Below, in pieces: positions 11,890 through 23,954 of a stretch of DNA of 64,000 nt; position 1 is the stretch's first letter; every line of letters starts with the position of its first letter. The notes beneath the pieces were generated by a model that saw nothing but the letters and a program-made list of their open reading frames with translations, did no database searches and had not been told where the DNA came from. The stretch is from Isoetes taiwanensis. Lineage: Eukaryota > Streptophyta > Lycopodiopsida > Isoetales > Isoetaceae. The position numbers and the translations under genes are program-made. The DNA lies in assembly GCA_021234155.1 (NCBI GenBank), contig JAJEKV010000002.1:25164617-25228616 (forward strand). Reading direction: 5' to 3'.

Positions 11890-12175
11890 CAACGTGACAT
11901 TTCTGTCCACGTAACTTGTGTAGATACAAGTTACATATAATGGATGAAACGTGACGTTCTCGTCCATTATACATACCTTTTATCTATACGAGGAATATAA
12001 TAGAGGGTCCAATCTATTATATGCCTTGTTTAGATACAATTGGACATACAATGGACGGAAGGTGACATTTTCGTCCATTATATGTACCTTATATGATACA
12101 AGGCGTATAATATAATAGGCAGGTCCAATCTATTGTATGCATTGTGTAGATAAAAGCTACATATAATGGAAGGAA
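11890..12175. repeat. tandem repeat, about 2.5 copies of a 110-116-bp unit
   Basis: The motif TAGATACAAG..ACATATAATGGA recurs at about 11921, 12031 and 12147, each followed by a GTGACRTT.TCGTCCATTATA block in the first two units. TATAATGGA and its complement TCCATTATA occur inside each unit, so every unit can also fold back on itself. Confidence 0.7.
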
Positions 12176-13867
12176 ACAAGAGCCACAACTTCCACAAGTA
12201 TGCGTTAATAGACGAGCTAGTCTCCAATATATATTGACCAGAAAGCTTCCAACCGACAGAAGGCGTTAAAAGTGCTGTATCTTTTATGGAGATTGCTCTT
12301 TATGGAGGAGTAAATGATTGAGTGATAGGCATGCCAAAGTAAAGGGGCCAGGCCAGGAAAAGGATACAGGGAACGGATATCAACCAAGAATAATAGAAAC
12401 AAAAGCACAAATAATAATAGATAGACCGACTTCGAGGAAAGGGCAAGAGAGACAGGCAACAGAGACACAGAATGGATCATGATTAGGCGAGGCAGAGGAA
12501 ATTAATAGTGCACAGAGGCACCACCTGCAACTGCCCTCATATGCCACTGCAAAAATCTGCAATTGTCGTGCACTTGCCCACCCACTCCACATCCAAATAA
12601 ATGATGACTCATGACGAGCTTGGCAGCGCATATACAGGCATCATTTCTTCAACCCCAAGACCCCACCAACCGGCAGACAAGCTCTCCAGAACCACACCAG
12701 CCCAGCATGCTCTCCCAAAAAAAAGTCCCTCCTGAATAATGCTTGCAAATGCCTCCCCCATCCTGCTTCCTGCCACTGCATGCTAGGCCTAGCTAGAGTA
12801 TTACAGTCCCCCACCACAGGCTTACACCATTCATTTATGACTTTGAAAAGGAATTTTGGCCTTCAAATCTCTGCCTGGGTATCTGGGTATCCTATGGCCA
12901 TGGTATTTATTGCCAATTTCCTGCTGTTTGACAAGGAATTTTGTACAGAGGTTTCACCTTGGTTAATGGGTTCTGGTTTTTTTTTTACTGTGCTACTCTT
13001 CCCTTGCTACCTCTGCACATAAAACAAGGAGTTTCCTGCTGTGTCACTGAGGAATTTGGGATATGATAGAGGACCCAAGTAAATTTATGGCTGTGTTAGC
13101 GTTCTAATAGGTTTTGCTTACTGAAACCCCAATTGGGTAGTGGCGGATGATGCTTTGAACAGGTAAATCCAAACGGGCGTGCAGGTACAATGGTGTTGGG
13201 AGAAGACTATTATATGAGAATTCAAACAGGCTTATGAGTATACAGCTGCAAGAAAAGGAATTCTTTAAAAAACAAGCACAACTGTGGTAATGGTATGTTG
13301 CTTGCTTGGAAGCCTTGGGTACAGAGCAACAGGGAGGATGGCAGGGAGGGGGGCCCTTTAGGGTGGCAAAAAAAACAATAAAAAGCCTGCAAACAAAAAC
13401 AGGCAATGAACCACAGAAGCAAGCAAAGGAGAGGAGAGGAAGAAGAACAAGCAAAGGCACAGAACAAGAAAGAACCAGCATCAGAAGGTGCAGCCAGGAA
13501 AGTAAGGTACAAGCAGGGAAACAGGAGGGGGGTCATTATCAGAGAACCAAAAACATAGCTCTAGAAACATGACAGGGGGCCTGAATAAATCTGAGGAGAA
13601 GGGGGACCCTGTATCATCCCAAAGGCTAGGATAAAAATAATAGGCAAAGAATAGGCAGAAAAAGAAGAAGTGAAGGGTAAGGAAAAAGGAGGCGTGGAAA
13701 AAATGGAGAGAGACCAAATCTGGCCAAAATCTGGGCAGTTGCCTTCTATTCCATGCACCTGAGCTTGGAACTCCAATCCATTCACGTGGGCAGACCATGA
13801 TTCGTGGGTCCCCAGTATCCGCATACGTCAGGAATTGCAAGCACTGTGCTCCTTCCAAGGATTGAGA
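12176..13867. other. no recognisable gene
   Basis: Intergenic DNA downstream of the HD-Zip gene. Minus-strand open frames here are rich in Ser, Leu, Phe and Pro and overlap one another, as expected from purine-biased plus-strand sequence. No domain seen. Confidence 0.45.
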
Positions 13868-14340
13868 CCTTGAACTTACCAGCCCACCATACCATACCAT
13901 ACCATACCATCTTGACTTATTTTTCTTTCACAGCATACCAGCCTACCATACCAGGCCAGACCAAACCAAACCATCTTGGCCCTTTTTCTTTTCCTCCATG
14001 GCATAGCATAAACATACCATACCATACCATACCATACCATCTTGACTTGTTTTTCCTTCATAATATACTAGCAGCCTACCAGACCAGACCATCTTGGCTT
14101 GATTTTTCCTGCCATAAACATAGTACCATCTTCACTCTTGACTTGTTTTTCCTTCATAACATACTAGCCTAGTACCATACCAGACAGACCAAACCAAACC
14201 ACCTTAACTTATTTTTTCCTCCATACCATACCATGGCATAAACATACCACCTTCACTCTGGCTATTTTTTCCTCCATACCATACCATGGCATAAACATAC
14301 CACCTTCACTCTGGCTATTTTTTCCTCCTCCCATCATAAT
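13868..14340. repeat. CCATA pentamer and ~60-bp unit repeat region
   Basis: Several runs of (CCATA)n (13886-13910, 14015-14040, 14222-14233, 14275-14287) are embedded in a longer unit containing GGCATAAACATACCA and CTTGACTTRTTTTTCCTTC. The unit CCATGGCATAAACATACCACCTTCACTCTGGCTATTTTTTCC is exactly duplicated at about 14229-14320. This is a degenerate minisatellite. Confidence 0.7.
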
Positions 14341-15150
14341 CCCTCCACCTTCACTCCCTGCATTATCTGCATTATAGCATGCCTCCCCTTCAATCATTCT
14401 TCTCCCTTAACCACCTCCACGTTCTTGTCTAACCACCCACTCCTTCCCTCCAAGATTCCCCTCAGATTTTTCCATGATTCCCTTGCAGAACATTCAAACC
14501 CCTGCTTGATCAGTCCTTCAATCATGCATAACATAACATAACCTGCATCACTAACAATATTTCTTCAGTTTCTTTCTACAGGTTGATCATGCATCCTTTC
14601 AAAGACTTATCTCACTTTTTTTTTCCTTTGTTCGACCATTCAACCATTAGATTTTTCAATGATTTGTTGCTTAAGGATCCCGAGAAGTGGACCATACCAG
14701 CTAATCATATTCTCGCCTGGTCCCCATTCAATCTTACCTGATTCTATCATTCATTCAACATTCAACCACTATTTCATCAATAATAACCACCAATTACCAA
14801 TACATTTTGTCATTCAAACATTTCAGCATATGACCCACCACCAATGTTTCAAGTCAATATTCCTCTTTTCCTTTAAGATTGACGAATCATTCTTGTTACA
14901 AAAGTTTCGCCGGAGATCTCCAGGAAATCAGAAGTGGTAGAGTATGTTAATCATCCTTCTACCTACTCATTGTGACAGAAGAAGAATTAGAGTATGTACA
15001 ATATGAACCAGCCAAAGCAAAGGCTGGTTAACGATCCTAAGCTGTTTGTTTAAAGGTTTTATCAAAATTTTGTATGGGATAGAGCCAGAAACTTGGTCAG
15101 ATCTGGCAGGGGATAATTTGCACAGAAAAAGGTGGAGCTGAGAGGGATCT
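14341..15150. other. 3' flank of the HD-Zip gene
   Basis: Pyrimidine-rich to mixed sequence; the nearer part should hold the 3' UTR of the minus-strand gene ending at 15151. I could not identify a convincing poly(A) signal. No other gene seen. Confidence 0.4.
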
Positions 15151-16529
15151 TCAGCTCTGGCATGTTGCTGGAGGTTGTTGAGGATAGTGGGCGAAGCCTT
15201 GTTTGGAAAATGCAAGGGTTCTGTTGTCTACAGTTGCTAGTCTTTCACAAGAGGGACACATGGTAAGTGTTGCAGCAGGCAAGGGCATGAAAAAATCCTG
15301 TGCAATTACACATGGAGGAGGCACTTTTATGGCCCTCAACTCCTGCAGTTCCTTCTGCAACCTCCTGTTTTCTTCTGTCAAGCTTTCACAGCATCTCTTC
15401 AGCAGCTCACAGTCAATTTCAGTCTGTTTCAGCTTGGTCCTGATAAAAAAAAAAAACCCACAAATCTTTAGAAACCTTCTCAGATACTTAAACAATAACT
15501 TTTCTTCTAAAAACTTCGCAAAAAACTTAGTTCAGATTCGTATCTCACCTTGCTCTACGGTTTTGGAACCACACTTCTACTTGTCTGGGTTTCAAATTGA
15601 GCTGTTTAGCCAGTGCATTCTTTTGCTTCTGCTAAGAAGAAGAATTCGGAGATAGGGTGAGAAACTGAACGGACAATTTTCATACCAGAAAAAATCCCAA
15701 ATCGGAAACAGGATGAGGACCTACCGGATTGAGAGTGCTGTGCTCTTTAAAGCTTTCTTCGAGAAGAGCGGATTGTTCTTTAGTAAGACGGAGCTTCTTG
15801 CGAGGCATGCCATCTTCTTCATCGCTGGCTCTAGATGTGGCCTCGCAAGCCCTATCGGCGTCAAAATCCAGCATTTTCTCTCTTTCCCTCTTCATATTCA
15901 CACTGTTTTCGCCTTTGCGACCAGTATCTAAGTTAAAGGGAGACAAAATGCTGTTGGGCGATGAAACATCAGCATCAGTATACTCGGAAGGGGGCATTTC
16001 ATTCATATCCAACCCTCTCGGACTAGGAGATGCCCCTAAACTAGATGATCTAGTATCAGTGATCACAATTTCTTCATGATCTGCAAGAAACCGAACAGCC
16101 GAATTAGCTAAAACTCCCCAGATCCATGAAAAAAAAGAATAAAAATTGGAGGAATGACATAAATAAAAAGAACAAGAAATAACGGAAAATTTTCGGGATT
16201 AATCCAAACTGCATACCATTTTCAGAGTTCATTCGCGAAGCGCCAAACAAAGACTGGCGAGTAATCTGAGAAACAGAAGATCCCAATGGATTGATGGAAC
16301 TCTGCGACATCGCGCCCGCTTGTTGTTGGGCACAAGCAGGACCAAGCGGAAGCAGATCGAGCTGAACAGGGTAAGGTCGTCTCACATACATATCCTCTGC
16401 ATTTCGAGCCACCATACCAAAATCCATCCCCAAACTTAGGGCTCTACCATAAGCGGAAACAGGATGAATCTTTTCGCCGGAATCACGATTTCTAAGAGAA
16501 GCAGCGCTGTCGACCTCGAGGGACAACAT
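15151..16529 (-). CDS. HD-Zip class II homeodomain-leucine zipper transcription factor
   Basis: Four exons on the minus strand: 16529-16217, 16080-15725, 15628-15549 and 15439-15151, joined by GT-AG introns of 136, 96 and 109 bp. They give 1038 nt and 345 residues. The homeodomain spans about 198-254 and includes the WFQNRRAR recognition helix (243-250). The zipper follows at once, with leucines at 263, 270, 277 and 284 in exact heptads. CPSCE (311-315), the redox-type motif diagnostic of class II, is present. LDLLPL at 57-62 resembles an EAR repression motif, so a nuclear DNA-binding repressor is likely. The phase-0 intron after LNP inside the homeodomain and the short following exon are consistent with family gene structure. 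Arabidopsis ATHB2/HAT1-4 are the family type; I cannot assign an orthologue. No frame damage is seen. Confidence 0.95.
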
Positions 16530-16802
16530 GGTGTAGGAGTCCGAAGATCAATCTGGGCAAATCAGCGTCAATTTTGAAGGAAGAAAGGGCAAGCTCGTTC
16601 CGGCGATGAACCGGAACTGGGTGATAAGGAATGGGTTCGGAAGATCGGGAGGGAAGATGGTTTAGAAAGGTCTTTAAGAGGAGAAGGGAGGCGCCGGAGA
16701 AGGAGAAGCCACCATAGCCAAGGAAGAAAGGAAGCGGAGGGGGGTATAAGAAAGGAGGTGGCCATGAGGAAAATGGCCATGGCCAAGGGAGAAATGGGCG
16801 TG

Positions 16803-16810
16803 CCACGTGG
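16803..16810. promoter_or_regulatory. G-box in the HD-Zip upstream region
   Basis: CCACGTGG, a perfect palindrome with the CACGTG core bound by plant bHLH and bZIP factors, lies about 275 bp upstream of the HD-Zip start codon. Class II HD-Zip genes in flowering plants are shade/light-responsive through bHLH (PIF) factors. That this site works the same way is inference. A related CCACGTCA lies at 16941-16948. Confidence 0.5.
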
Positions 16811-16980
16811 GCGTGTTCGGTTGGGCCAGGGGAGCCAATCATGTGAAGGGAAGGGGGAGCAATTAAAGATCGGGCCGGGCGGGCCATGTGTGTGGGAAAG
16901 TGGGGTCTGCCCTGCCTGCCTGCCTGCCCTGTTCCTCGAGCCACGTCATCTTGTCCCCCCCAGATGGGGGCAAACCCGGG

Positions 16981-16989
16981 CAATCATTG
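16981..16989. promoter_or_regulatory. HD-Zip II consensus binding site upstream of the HD-Zip II gene
   Basis: CAATCATTG matches the class II pseudopalindrome CAAT(C/G)ATTG exactly, about 452 bp upstream of the start codon. ATHB2-type proteins are known to bind sites in their own and sibling promoters, so an autoregulatory site is plausible. Confidence 0.5.
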
Positions 16990-18788
16990 GAAACGTTGAA
17001 TTGGGCCTGCTTCCTGCCTCCTGCCCCCACTCATTATTATTCATCATCATCACTATTTCTTTATCCCTCTCCTTTTTTTTTTCGTTTTTCTCTCTCCTCT
17101 CTCTGCATGAGAGAATCATAAACTATGTCTCTGTGTTATTGTGTTATGTCTTGTGGTATGCCTTTTTCTATGTGTGTGTGTGTTTTTATCACTTAGTTTC
17201 ATCTAGTTGCATTGCCTGTGATCAATATCACCCCTATAGCGTGTATAGATCTAGATTCCATATTCCTATTCGGATTCTAGGACATCCATAGGCTCCGATC
17301 TCTCTTATGGAACTCCATGTCCAAATCATACCCATTGGAACCACACTCATCAACACACCATCACCCCCCTCGCCCACTCTCATCACAACAGTATAGTATC
17401 ACCCCACCCATCATACTAGTCATCCTCCACCTTTCAATCGAATATTATCTCCCCATCCATGTTGCATTTCTTTATTGCACCCCATAGATTTGTCAAATTT
17501 TGCACCAGCCACCATGATGTCGGCCCCCTTCTCCCCATATTATTAGCCCCCCATTTCTCACATGAACGTTGCTTCCTTCGCACAGTACAATCTCCTCACT
17601 CATACCTACACATGTCCCCATACGTGATTTAATATCTCGGCCCGCTTTCCGTACCCCAATGCTCTCCTTTCTTGCCTTCTCCTTCACTTCTTTCTTCTTT
17701 CTTCCTATGCTTTTTACTTCTCTTGATCATATTCAATAGTTGTTGCAAGTCATGCTAGTATTCCTCCTAATCCCTTCTTCTTCTTCCTCCCATATCCCTC
17801 CTCGTGTTCCACCATGTTCCAAATGGTTGGATCATGTTTCCTCGTCAAATTTGCCTCAGTAAGTCAAAGAGTAATTAGTGGATTAGAAATCCTGGCCTCC
17901 GTATCACGTATGCCCTTTCAGTACAAGTGGCCACATGGTTACTTGCCCACGCTTTATTGATTATCACGTGGAAAGCAGAGGGAGAAGCAACCAACAACTT
18001 AAATTGTTTCCAAGTGGATAGAAAACCACCAAAGTTGCCACATATACTTAAAGGTGGCCACATGCTTCCATCTCGAAGGACTAGTTTTTGTCTACTCATT
18101 ATAATGGATCATATGTTATACTGGGCATAAAGAACAAACATACAAGTTCTAGATCATATTTAATGTTCATCCTCCTCCAATATGCATGATAGATAATTTT
18201 TAATATTTTATGCTTCTGCATGGAAGATGTCAAACCAAAAGAATATTATGTGCAAAAAAAAAAAAAGCTCCTCAAAGAATAAAAAAGCTTTACATCTAAC
18301 CATCAATGTTTATCTTTTACTTGTCAATTTTCCCATAAAATCCACTCTTTTGTTAAATGTATAAGCCACAGCAAGGTTGAAGAGTATACACTCCTATAAA
18401 TCCTTTGTTAGTGCTCATTTTCTAGGCATAGAATCAAAAAGTGTAAGCACCAATTTGAATTGAAGTGGATTAATTTTATGATTACTAATTGGCACAAGCG
18501 ATAAAGGGGATATGCCATGTGTGCAGAGGGTGGCCAAAAAACGTATGTGTACACATCCTTGAAAGTAAATTAAACTCTTCCATATAAATATTACCTCAAA
18601 TACTAGCTAAACCCTATTTTAACTTCTACGTATATGTATGGAAATGGGTTAAAACCTATTCCAGTCATGCACAAGGTTTATATGGCCTTTACAACGAATC
18701 CCCCGGGGCGATTATGTCCTGGAAATAAAACTGCAATGTTATGCAAACTAATGGGTCAATTCAACCTCTTCGTGCATGCCACTAGCAA
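16990..18788. other. no recognisable gene
   Basis: Pyrimidine-rich at 17060-17110 and 17330-17830, AT-rich beyond. Short open frames only. A (TG)n run lies at about 17173-17184 and an A-run at about 18256-18267. No domain or RNA gene seen. Confidence 0.45.
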
Positions 18789-18960
18789 AGAATAGAATAG
18801 AATAAATTTTTTAACGTCCACGAAGACCAATAGGTCATGGGACCCATACAATGGGCTAGTACAATCATTACTACTAGGATTAAAAAACCCTTGCCTCGAA
18901 AGGTTTTCAAGGGAAAAACCTTTGCAAAGGTGATTACAGTAGGATCCTCCATCAAGATCT
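18789..18960 (-). mobile_element. 3'-terminal scrap of a stem-loop LINE
   Basis: Read on the minus strand, this holds an A/T-rich 3' UTR with the GGTTTT..CGAAAACC-type block (about 18885-18925), then the stem-loop GACC/GGTC (18825-18836), then an (ATTCT)n tail (18789-18806). The order matches the minus-strand LINE end at 29.55 kb. No coding part remains. Confidence 0.6.
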
Positions 18961-18969
18961 CTTCGTATG

Positions 18970-19111
18970 ATGGCATGGAACTATGGTGAATGATATGCAC
19001 TAATGCTCTAGTGCTAACATAACACACCAAAAGGGCAGATATGGCATGGAATTATGGTGAATGATATGCACTAATGCTCTAGTGCTAACATAACACACCA
19101 AAAGGGCAGAT
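18970..19111. repeat. 71-bp tandem duplication
   Basis: The block starting TGGCATGGAACTATGGTGAA is repeated immediately, 71 bp later, with only about two differences. It is a recent tandem duplication with no coding content. Confidence 0.9.
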
Positions 19112-20195
19112 TATTATGGGTCCTAACCTCTCCAAAGATTTATATATATCCTACAAGCACTGCATTTCAGAATAGTTAAGGCATCAGGGAGCAATGATTA
19201 TAAGGGTCAGCTGGTTGGTTCACTCTACTGAGTACGATGATCCCTCGTGAAGAGTTGCAGTGCAAGGCTGAGAACAAAGCAGTGGGCGATGTGTTGTGAC
19301 TGTGCATGTTGACAATGCTCTTCTTCTTTTAGGTTAATGTAATAAGGTGCTAATGCAGAATGCTCGACATATTTCCACCCCCATCAGGCAACTCTTTTCC
19401 TCTGCTTTCTTTAATGGTTGAGGGAATTTGCACGCAATAAAAGGGGGTTTTAAGGCGAATTAAATTATGCGTAGTTGTTAAAGACTCGTGCAATAAATAG
19501 GAAAACAATGATCCAACTATGTATGCAATCCATGCATTCAATATATGCATGCTCGTTCTCCCAAGAATGTGTATCCGATGGTCCTGATTGATGTCATCAA
19601 TCTAGGAGTCTTAATACATGCGCAACGTATTAAACATATTTCCAAGTAGTTCACTCTTAAGCCCTATGCAATTTTTTGTTGCATGTTTCATGCCTAGCCC
19701 TCTCTTTCACGCTACATATATTCTACTTCTTATTTGTAGTAGAATTCACAAACTAAACAGATTGTATCAATTGAATAAATTCGAAATAAGATCTAAAGTT
19801 GAGTTGTGACTACTATGGACATCATAATCAAAGCAGTTATAGGTGGGGCGAATGGAATACAGAGATTGACAGACATTACGAAATTCAAGAGTAGAGACTC
19901 ATGGAGCAGGTAGAGATGAAAATGGAATGCTAACATTCAAATAATCCATAAAATATGCACAAATGGATATTGCAAGGTCAAACATCCTACAAGATTGATA
20001 TAGCAACAATATAGAGCAAAAGCCAGGATGATGCAAGATGGCTTCACAAAGACGTCATCTAGACCATGCTATAGATCTAAGAAACAAGAAAAAGTTGCAC
20101 TTACTTATTACAAGGGCAAAGAAATGGAAGGCAAATAACTGAAAGCCCCCAAAAAAAAGGCCCAATTAGTCAAAACTCATGAATCATCCGAGATG
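19112..20195. other. no recognisable gene
   Basis: Anonymous AT-rich DNA with short open frames only. Confidence 0.45.
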
Positions 20196-20345
20196 TGGTT
20201 AATCCGACAATCAATGGGTGGTTATTCCAGCACCTAGTATCATCCAGAATGGTTAATTTGGCCATTTGGTATCAGCAAAGGTGGTTAACCCGGCCATCTA
20301 GTATTAGCCAGGATGGTTATCCCGGCCGTCAGATATCTAATCCAG
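20196..20345. repeat. 32-bp minisatellite, about 4.5 copies
   Basis: TGGTTA-initiated units start at 20196 (partial), 20219, 20250, 20282 and 20314, giving a 31-32-bp period. They share the pattern TGGTTAAYYYGGCCATCTAG followed by TATYAGCCAG. Copies differ by several bases. Confidence 0.8.
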
Positions 20346-21825
20346 CGAATTATTGGTTAATTGGGCCAAAAAACTAGGTGTGAAACTATGTAGCAAGGCA
20401 GACATTTTGATCGGATGGTTCTTCTCGTTCCATTTGATATGCTTTTAAAAGAATGCCAATCGCTTTGCCCATCCTTTTTATGCCAGGTTGATGAAGAGAG
20501 AAAGAGCTTTGAGGAAAAACAGAGTTGGATCTATCAAAAGTGGGCAAAAATATTTGGCTTTTGGGCTTCAAACCGTGCTTCAAACCGTGTAGTTCTTCTC
20601 CTTCTTTGTGGCGGATACTGGATGGCCAGATTAACCACATTGGCGTGGATTAACCACATCTCAGATGATAAATATGGGCTTCCCAATTAAGCTGACGTAC
20701 ACACAGACTAAGTGTATAGGAATAAAATACATCAACATGTGGAAAATCTGGCAGAAACAAGGGAAATAAGGAGGACTCAATCTAATAATTGTCATACCCA
20801 TAGGTTTGAAGAACATCACCAATCCTCTCATTGAAGGTAACTTGCAAAGGAATTACATATATAAGAATGTTGAAACAATGGGAGCAAAGCCAATCCTCCC
20901 AAAGGAATCCCAATATCAAGGTGGAGCCATGGCGAGAGCATGACTAGAAGCTGTTACATGGGACAAAAATTGTACAGAATTTGGCGATGGAAACAAACTT
21001 AAAGCCTTGTCGAAAGCATATTTTCAGAAATGGATGAGAGGTAAGGGGCTCTACCTGCTTAGAGGGCACCATGAGCAATAGAGACCTGTTAGCCCTGAGA
21101 AAACTCTGAAGAAAAAAGGGATCATAAAATACATAGGCAAATCTCCTCCTAGACGGCGGAATCATGCATGACTCTTGCACAATTCTTATCATAACTCATG
21201 ACTCTGAAGTTAAAATCAAAAAGCAATTTGTGCCATTGGAAAGCATCCTCGAAGATCTTTCTAGTAATATCTGATTTGCCATGTTTGGAGGAAATAACGA
21301 ATTAATCGCGAGTCTTAATTTTGAAGTGTAGTTTCCTTGCCAACATCACAGTTTTGGGCCATAACTTTGCATCTAGAACTCCACTTCATGTGAGATTTAT
21401 TACATTGAAAAGCTATCTCTAAGATCTTTTTGACATGTATAGTTTTACTATGTTTGAGTAAATTATCTCTGTCAAAACAGTAGTTCTTTGGTTAGCTTTG
21501 TTAGGATTTTGAATCCTACTAGTTAGTTTTTTTAAACTTTTGCATTATTAAATATTGTTTTGTGATTTGCTTTATATAGTTTACCCATATTGGTTTGCAT
21601 TAGGTATTGACAAATTGTTTCAATGGATATGGTGCGCTTCCATATTCATGTTTCTTTATGCAAGAAGAAACATCAATAAGGAAAGATTTGATACAAATTG
21701 TACGGAGGAAGTCTCCTGCAGATTAAATGGTTGTTCAGGAGTCTATCTTCAAGGTCAGGATGATATGATTTTAGGAATTTGCCTAAAACAACAAGAATTC
21801 AACAGTTATGTAAAAAAATAATGGA
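20346..21825. other. no recognisable gene
   Basis: Mixed anonymous sequence. Open frames up to about 90 codons at 20386-20690 run on both strands and show no domain. Confidence 0.45.
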
Positions 21826-22099
21826 ACTCGGAACAAAGTAGATATTATTCAAGCAAGATACATATGGCAACACCATTAGCCACTTAACTGGATCCACTGG
21901 GTTATGCAAATACAACACTTGGGTTCTGGCTTATTAGCTTTTTGGATTTATCTCGCTACTCCATGTAGCATCCGATCATAAAGTAATTACAAAAGGCTAA
22001 AGAATGGAGCTGGAAGGACTTTGGATGTAGAATGAATTCTGGATACGAACCTCTTAATGTGATGGCTTGGAAGTTGATAAAAAAAGCACCTATGGTACT

Positions 22100-22740
22100 C
22101 AAGTCCTTTAATTTAAATCAATCCCATAGGCATGTTAAGCAATGTTTTGATTGATATTGAGGGCATTATGGTGGCTCTAAACTTTGTTGTGGTCGCATTT
22201 GAAGGTATGGATAGTAGATCAGATATATATGACCTACCTTTGGACGTAAGATAGTTGTCTACAGTGGATGCAAGGCCTATATGCTCAAAGGATGAGTGTA
22301 CCATATCTGATGGGAAGAAGACCATAACTTTATACCACAAGCTTGGAGAACCTGAGGCTCTCAACTTCATTAAAGAAGATCTTTTGGTTCCAAATTACTT
22401 TGATGAATATGAACTTGCTACCACAGTCCCAAAATCTGTGTCAAAGCTGCCAACAGAGGTAAGTGCATCTCAAGAAAAACGTTTTGCTTACTTATGATTT
22501 GATGGTGGAGTTTCCAAAAGGTTAATGTAGCTTATGGTGCTGCCATTGTGAAAGATTAGAACAACACATTGCTGGTTAAGGTTGGCAGGATCTACCCCAA
22601 CACCACCTCAAATATGGCTGAATACAAAGCTCTCATAGCTGGCATTTAAGAGGCCAAACATTTTGGCATTACTGGCATTGTTATATTTGGTGACTCTGAG
22701 CTTGTTCGTGGCTCTTCTTGTAGTAAGCAGTCACTGGATT
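22100..22740 (+). pseudogene. Ty3/gypsy-type protease and RNase H remnant
   Basis: In plus frames, about 22110-22340 resembles the retropepsin region of plant gypsy elements (a PIGML..VLIDIEG...FVVVAFEG stretch, the position usually occupied by PIGV-type sequence). About 22495-22730 is a clear RNase H fold fragment: FDGGVSK, then YGAAIVKD, NTTSNMAEYKALIAGI and GDSELVRG, including the D, E and D acidic positions. Stop codons fall after FAYL, after IVKD and after IAGI, so it is dead. No reverse transcriptase lies between protease and RNase H, which implies an internal deletion or a rearranged derivative. Confidence 0.6.
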
Positions 22741-22848
22741 GCTTTTAAAGTAACAATAGTCTTCCCTAATGAAATCGATTGATTCCTGAACAATTTAGAG
22801 ATTGGAATCGATGCATGTAATTTGATAGCAGATTCTTGATTCTGGGAT

Positions 22849-23170
22849 GGGTAAAAGCATGCTACGGTGTACCACTTTTGGAACCCTCAAAAGTACCTAC
22901 ACTGGGTACTTTTAAAACTGGTACTTTTTGTTTATTCTTTCCATTAAAATCAATCAAAATTTTTTGAATTGAGGGTCAATAACATGACAATCTATAGTAC
23001 TAAAGTATAACAATACTATTAGAGGCTAAAATAAATAAATTAACTCTTAAACTTATTGTTTATTGCGGCATTTATGCAAGTTCCCAGTACCCAGTGCTGG
23101 GTACTTTTCTGGGTAGTTTCGCACTCCCTAAAAAGTACTTTAGATGGTACACCCTAGCATGCTTTTACCC
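22849..23170. mobile_element. 322-bp MITE with long terminal inverted repeats
   Basis: It begins GGGTAAAAGCATGCTA and ends TAGCATGCTTTTACCC, and the inverted repeat continues inward past GGTGTACC / GGTACACC. GGAT flanks both ends (22845-22848 and 23171-23174), a candidate 4-bp target-site duplication. The duplicated segment at about 24330 continues without interruption across the homologous point, so this is an insertion into copy 1. There is no ORF; I cannot name the superfamily. Confidence 0.75.
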
Positions 23171-23954
23171 GGATGTTTTGGACCAGAACTAAGTTTAGCT
23201 ATGCGGCTACAAGTTTGTACTTGTTGCCTGTTCAATGTCTGCAATATGTTGCTGGTAATTCGCTGGGCTATTTGGACTGGTACAATGATTTGTGGTCGAA
23301 CATCTGGTCAAACTTGGTCACCCAGCCAGTTTGCTCGCCCATCTCATCTCGCTATATGTCCTTAAATAGTCATAAATTTGTCTTTTTAAAAGGCCGTTGC
23401 CCATTTTCTTATTTTGGGTCGAGGTCCTCCTTCCCTTTAATTTCTCAACCCTTTTCAATAGTTGTCCTTGCCTTTTTGGAAATAGATTTGACAATGATGT
23501 CCATGTTATACTATGCCCCATTATTATATTGAATTGCTGGGGAATTCATATAGGGATAACTTTTACTCAGTATTTGCCTTAATGTGGACCACTCCTCGGT
23601 ACTTGCTCCTTATCAATCCGTCCCTTCTCAATATAGATTATTTGCGATCATCAGTAACCTAGAAGTTTTATAAACCTGCAAACTCAAGAAATAGTTATGG
23701 ATATTACTCTCATAGTACCAATATCCCTTGTACCTCCACGGTCCTACTTGATTATCTCTACAAGACAAGTGTATCTCCACATTACAAATGCAACTTTTAT
23801 CAGGCCCATTGTGTTGCAATCACAATTGCCACTCATAACTAGTCCAATGCCTTGCCAAAAGAGATCACTTTTTCTCTACTTGCTTTCTATCTCCAACTTT
23901 GGCGTTATACATGTGAGTTCAGGTCACTTAATTTTTTTAATTTAGTAGTTACAT

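Larger units (their letters stand above)
21826..23640. repeat. segmental duplication, copy 1 (with gypsy fragment and MITE)
   Basis: The flanks of this block match 23955-24830: 21826-22045 pairs with 23957-24185, and 22735-22848 plus 23171-23600 pairs with 24205-24830. Copy 1 additionally holds a gypsy pol fragment (22100-22740) and a MITE (22849-23170) that copy 2 lacks. Confidence 0.7.

Noticed and set aside
12217-13900. Several overlapping 80-140-codon minus-strand frames
   Set aside because: Phases overlap and composition is low-complexity Ser/Leu/Phe/Pro; no domain, and no splice-compatible chain found by eye.
15203-15655. Plus-strand 150-codon open frame
   Set aside because: Lies antisense across HD-Zip exons 3 and 4; it is their reverse-strand shadow.
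16492-16983. 163-codon minus-strand open frame overlapping the HD-Zip start
   Set aside because: GC-rich leader sequence read in another phase. It overlaps the genuine first exon and shows no domain; at most an upstream ORF.
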